Assembly: GCA_024036415.1 (NCBI GenBank)
Contig: JAMWET010000748.1
Span: 95,001 to 159,000, forward strand
DNA length: 64,000 nt
Reading direction: 5' to 3'
From: Prochilodus magdalenae
Taxonomy: Eukaryota; Chordata; Actinopteri; Characiformes; Prochilodontidae
In this document: one piece after another, positions 61,739 through 64,000 of the stretch
Numbering within the stretch: the stretch's first letter is position 1
Layout of the letters: each line of letters opens with the position of its first letter
The notes under the pieces: generated by a model
Database searches by the model: none
What the model saw: the letters and a program-made list of their open reading frames with translations, nothing else
Told to the model about the DNA's origin: nothing
Translations under genes and position numbers: made by a program

Positions 61739-62248
61739 TGTCGCGCTTCCGGGTCTTTCCTGCGCCCCTGTCTCTGCGGACTCCACTTCCCAGAGGGCAA
61801 CACTCGATGACGCCACACACGCGTCCAATCCGCTCCGCTCTCTATCACGGGAGTTTTAGTAACAGCTGAACCTAATTAAGCCCTCCTATTTATACCTCTC
61901 CCCGCCGCTTCCGCATTTGCGAAGCGTTGTCAGACTATCAATTGCAGTTCTGAGCGGTTTACATGTGTATCTGATATTCCGGTTTTGATACCTTTTCGTC
62001 CCTGACCTACTCTTCTGCTTACTGTCTGTATCTATCTTAATCTTTGGCTCCCGACCTTCGTGCTTCGTCTTCTGCCCATTCTCCTAGCCTTTCCCTCTCA
62101 ACTTGGTTGTCTCCGTTGCTTGTCTCTCCTGGTTCTGAACTCTGCCTGACTACATTTTGCCTTGCCCCTTATGTTGTACTCTGCGTTGCTGCTTAAGAGG
62201 ACCATCTCATTGTGTAATAAAAGCAAATTGACTTTTAGCTCCCTGACA
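61739..62248 (+). mobile_element. 510-bp solo LTR, different family
   Basis: It starts TGTCGCGCTTCC and ends CTCCCTGACA. It is flanked by ATAAG on the left and CTAAG on the right (four of five bases match). CTATTTATACC near 61887 is a TATA-like promoter and AATAAAA near 62216 a polyadenylation signal, which fits + orientation. Its G+C is clearly higher than that of the neighbouring intron. No internal region is present. Confidence 0.75.
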
Positions 62249-63008
62249 CTAAGTTTGAACCACCAAGCTTCCAGGTCCCTTTCTGGTCCATATAATAAGA
62301 AAAAAATTAATATTATAATAATAATAATTATAAGTAGCTGGGAATTTGGTGCGGCATGCAGTGTGAACGAGGCTGTGTCATTTATTTGGTAGGGACCTTC
62401 TATGTTATGAGTCCCATTTAAAAAGATCACAGAGGATCCTTGACACTTTGCTGCGAACGTGTCCTCCTTCTGACACAATTCTCACAATGCACCGATGTGT
62501 CCTTCTCAGCCTCGGTTAGCCACTAGCTTTTACATCACAAGCTACAACAAAGTCAGTTCAGACGAATTGAGGGAGAAGTTGATTTCACACCGTCCTGACC
62601 TAAGGGTCTGAAATGGGGGCTGCATACTTGCCAAAGTATGCAGTCGAGCGGAGCAGAGCATGCACAGCCGCAGACCCGCATGGTATGTTTAGAATAGAAC
62701 TGCAGAAAGCATCTTGTTATTTGTCTCGAATATCTACTATAACTGTGCCTTGCTATGTACAAACACCACAAACTCCAGTCAGCTGATTGCAAGAATTATG
62801 ACCCAGCTGCAGTTATAGAATTTAATCTTTGATCGACTATATCATTTGGTGATCGCAGTAGAGAAAGGCTCCTCTGCTGACACCTGCTGCTGAGGACATT
62901 GACATAGGATGCAGTCTGCCATTGTTAGTGCACCATTGACAGAGACACTCCATTGTTAATGTTTTAAAATGTACCGTTCACTCTGCAGTCTACACAAACT
63001 GCATACTA
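62249..63008. other. intron 6 with a short (AAT)n
   Basis: An ATAATAATAAT run lies at about 62310-62332; otherwise nothing recognised. Confidence 0.6.
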
Positions 63009-63550
63009 TCGCTGTCTCATTTCAACGCAGCGGCTGCCGTGTACATTGCGTTACTGGACAGACAGAAATGGTCCAATACTGGGTGGAAAAAAAGTCTGGT
63101 TCCATTGACTTACATTTACTATTATATTAAGGTTAAATGTTTTAGCCCTCTCCTGTTAAGTTGGGTGGCACGGTAGGTCGCACTGTTGCCACCCAACAAG
63201 GTCCTGGGTTTGATTTCCAGCTGGGGGCGCCTGGGGTCCTTTCTAGGTGAAGTTTGTATGTCTGTGTGGGTTTCCTCTGGGTGCTGTGGTTTCCTTTCAA
63301 GATCCAAAGACTTGCAGTCCGGTGAACTGGAGATGCTAACTTGCCCCCCTTGGTGTGAATGTGTATGTCTGTGTGTCTGCCCTCTGATGGGCTGGCAGTC
63401 TGTACAGGGTGTATCCTTCCTTCTGCCCACTGAATGCTAGGATAGGATGCATCATCCTCTGCAACCCAAGCGGTTTAGATGTGTGAGTGAGAGAGAGAGT
63501 GTGAAGTTGCCATTTCCGGGATACTTGTTTCTCTTTGCACAGAGACGCTA
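63009..63550. mobile_element. GTCCAAAGAAAAAC MITE split by a SINE
   Basis: The left part (63009-63163) has TCTGGTTCCATTGACTTACA and CTCTCCTGTTAAGTTG; its outer terminus is partly deleted. The right part (63504-63550) has AAGTTGCCATTTCC and ATACTTGTTTCTCTTTGCAC. Confidence 0.8.
63164..63503 (+). mobile_element. DANA/Mermaid-like tRNA-derived SINE inserted in a MITE
   Basis: It begins GGTGGCACGGTAGGTCGCAC and includes GGTCCTGGGTTTGATTTCCA (B box), GTGTGGGTTTCCTCTGGGTG and CCAAAGACTTGCAGTCCGG. This matches the DANA/Mermaid type known from zebrafish and other fish. A 6-bp duplication AAGTTG flanks it (63158-63163 and 63504-63509). Confidence 0.85.
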
Positions 63551-64000
63551 TTCGAACTAAATACAGTTCAGCTCATTTTAGATGGTTTGTTTAGGTGATG
63601 TCACAGAAATCAGCGTAAATGCAGACACCTGCCCCTTCAGCCTGAATCAACACAAAGAAAAAGGAGATACGGACCCTTTAATGCAGTTATCTTTAGAATG
63701 TAGTTGACTTTCACAGTGTGAGATAAGCTTGTGTCTGGTAGAGGCAGCAGGACCCCGGTCTTTTGCTAATCGCATAGCAGTGCTCGTTTCATGCTTGTTG
63801 ATTTTATTACGCCGTTGCTGTGATATAGATTAATAGATTTCTGCTTAATTACCACCTCTGTGTCAGGCACTGTTACAAAAGCTGGCTGCCAAGGGCTGAA
63901 ATAGAAGACAATTTAAAAAGAATTATTTTAATAGTTTATTAAACTGGTAAAAGAGTGCATAGGTAACTGCAACATCAAATTCTTGGCATGTCTCATTACC
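63551..64000. other. intron 6, unique part
   Basis: Nothing recognised to the end of the window. Confidence 0.6.

Overview
This is vertebrate, almost certainly teleost, genomic DNA: about 63.5 kb of intron and repeats around three short coding exons. The exons lie on the + strand at 48727-48818, 49152-49301 and 54638-54825. They are spliced in phase and encode 143 complete codons of repeat I of a neuronal CaV2 calcium-channel alpha-1 subunit: the S4 voltage sensor, the S4-S5 linker and S5, and the extracellular pore turret with the selectivity filter. Diagnostic residues ([24 protein letters not shown]) fit CACNA1B (CaV2.2, N-type) better than CACNA1A or CACNA1E, so I call it cacna1b. Which teleost paralogue (a or b) it is cannot be decided here. 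The exons correspond to mammalian exons 4, 5 and 6. I could not find the preceding exon (S2-S3) or the following one (S6) anywhere in the window. The first 48.7 kb is therefore most simply intron 3, and everything after 54.8 kb is the start of intron 6. I see no other protein-coding gene.

The kinds of repeats point to a teleost, perhaps an otophysan (characin/catfish-like): Tc1-like transposons, a DANA/Mermaid-like SINE, tRNA-derived SINEs ending in a CTCTGGATAAGAG tail, and a fold-back element with arms containing GACCACCACAG. The exact order is a guess.

Layout. 0-2.3 kb: a telomere-like (CCCTAA-rich) minisatellite bounded by inverted TTGTGGGGACAT motifs. 2.3-20.9 kb: unique intron with Tc1 relics, a 0.6-kb fold-back element, a hairpin-forming GT/AT/AC tract and SINEs. 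21.3-23.1 kb: a 22-bp purine-rich minisatellite. 23.7-28.4 kb: nested MITEs and three SINE copies. 29.5-31.3 kb: long pyrimidine tracts. 33.4-34.3 kb: a GACTTGAGACTTG minisatellite and a solo LTR. 36.7-39.8 kb: a duplicated unknown repeat flanking a 22-bp AT-rich minisatellite. 40.7-44.4 kb: a deleted Tc1 element and a solo LTR inserted in a Tc1 relic. 47.4-48.3 kb: a degenerate TAG trinucleotide field just upstream of exon 4. 48.7-54.8 kb: the exons, with a 1.1-kb CT-rich tract in intron 5. 54.8-64 kb: intron 6 with a young hairpin MITE, another solo LTR, and a SINE inserted in a MITE.

Two repeat families recur throughout and account for much of the dispersed material. One is a set of internally deleted Tc1-like elements (six copies, 0.5-0.8 kb). 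The other is a roughly 240-bp MITE with GTCCAAAGAAAAAC ends (seven copies, whole or partial). Three insertions sit inside older repeats, giving a relative age order. The very long open reading frames at 21-23, 38, 47-48 and 51-53 kb come from simple-sequence DNA and are not genes. I did not find a convincing new multi-gene system. The items of most interest are the nested elements with readable target-site duplications, the bounded telomere-like array and the repeat-rich surroundings of the channel exons.
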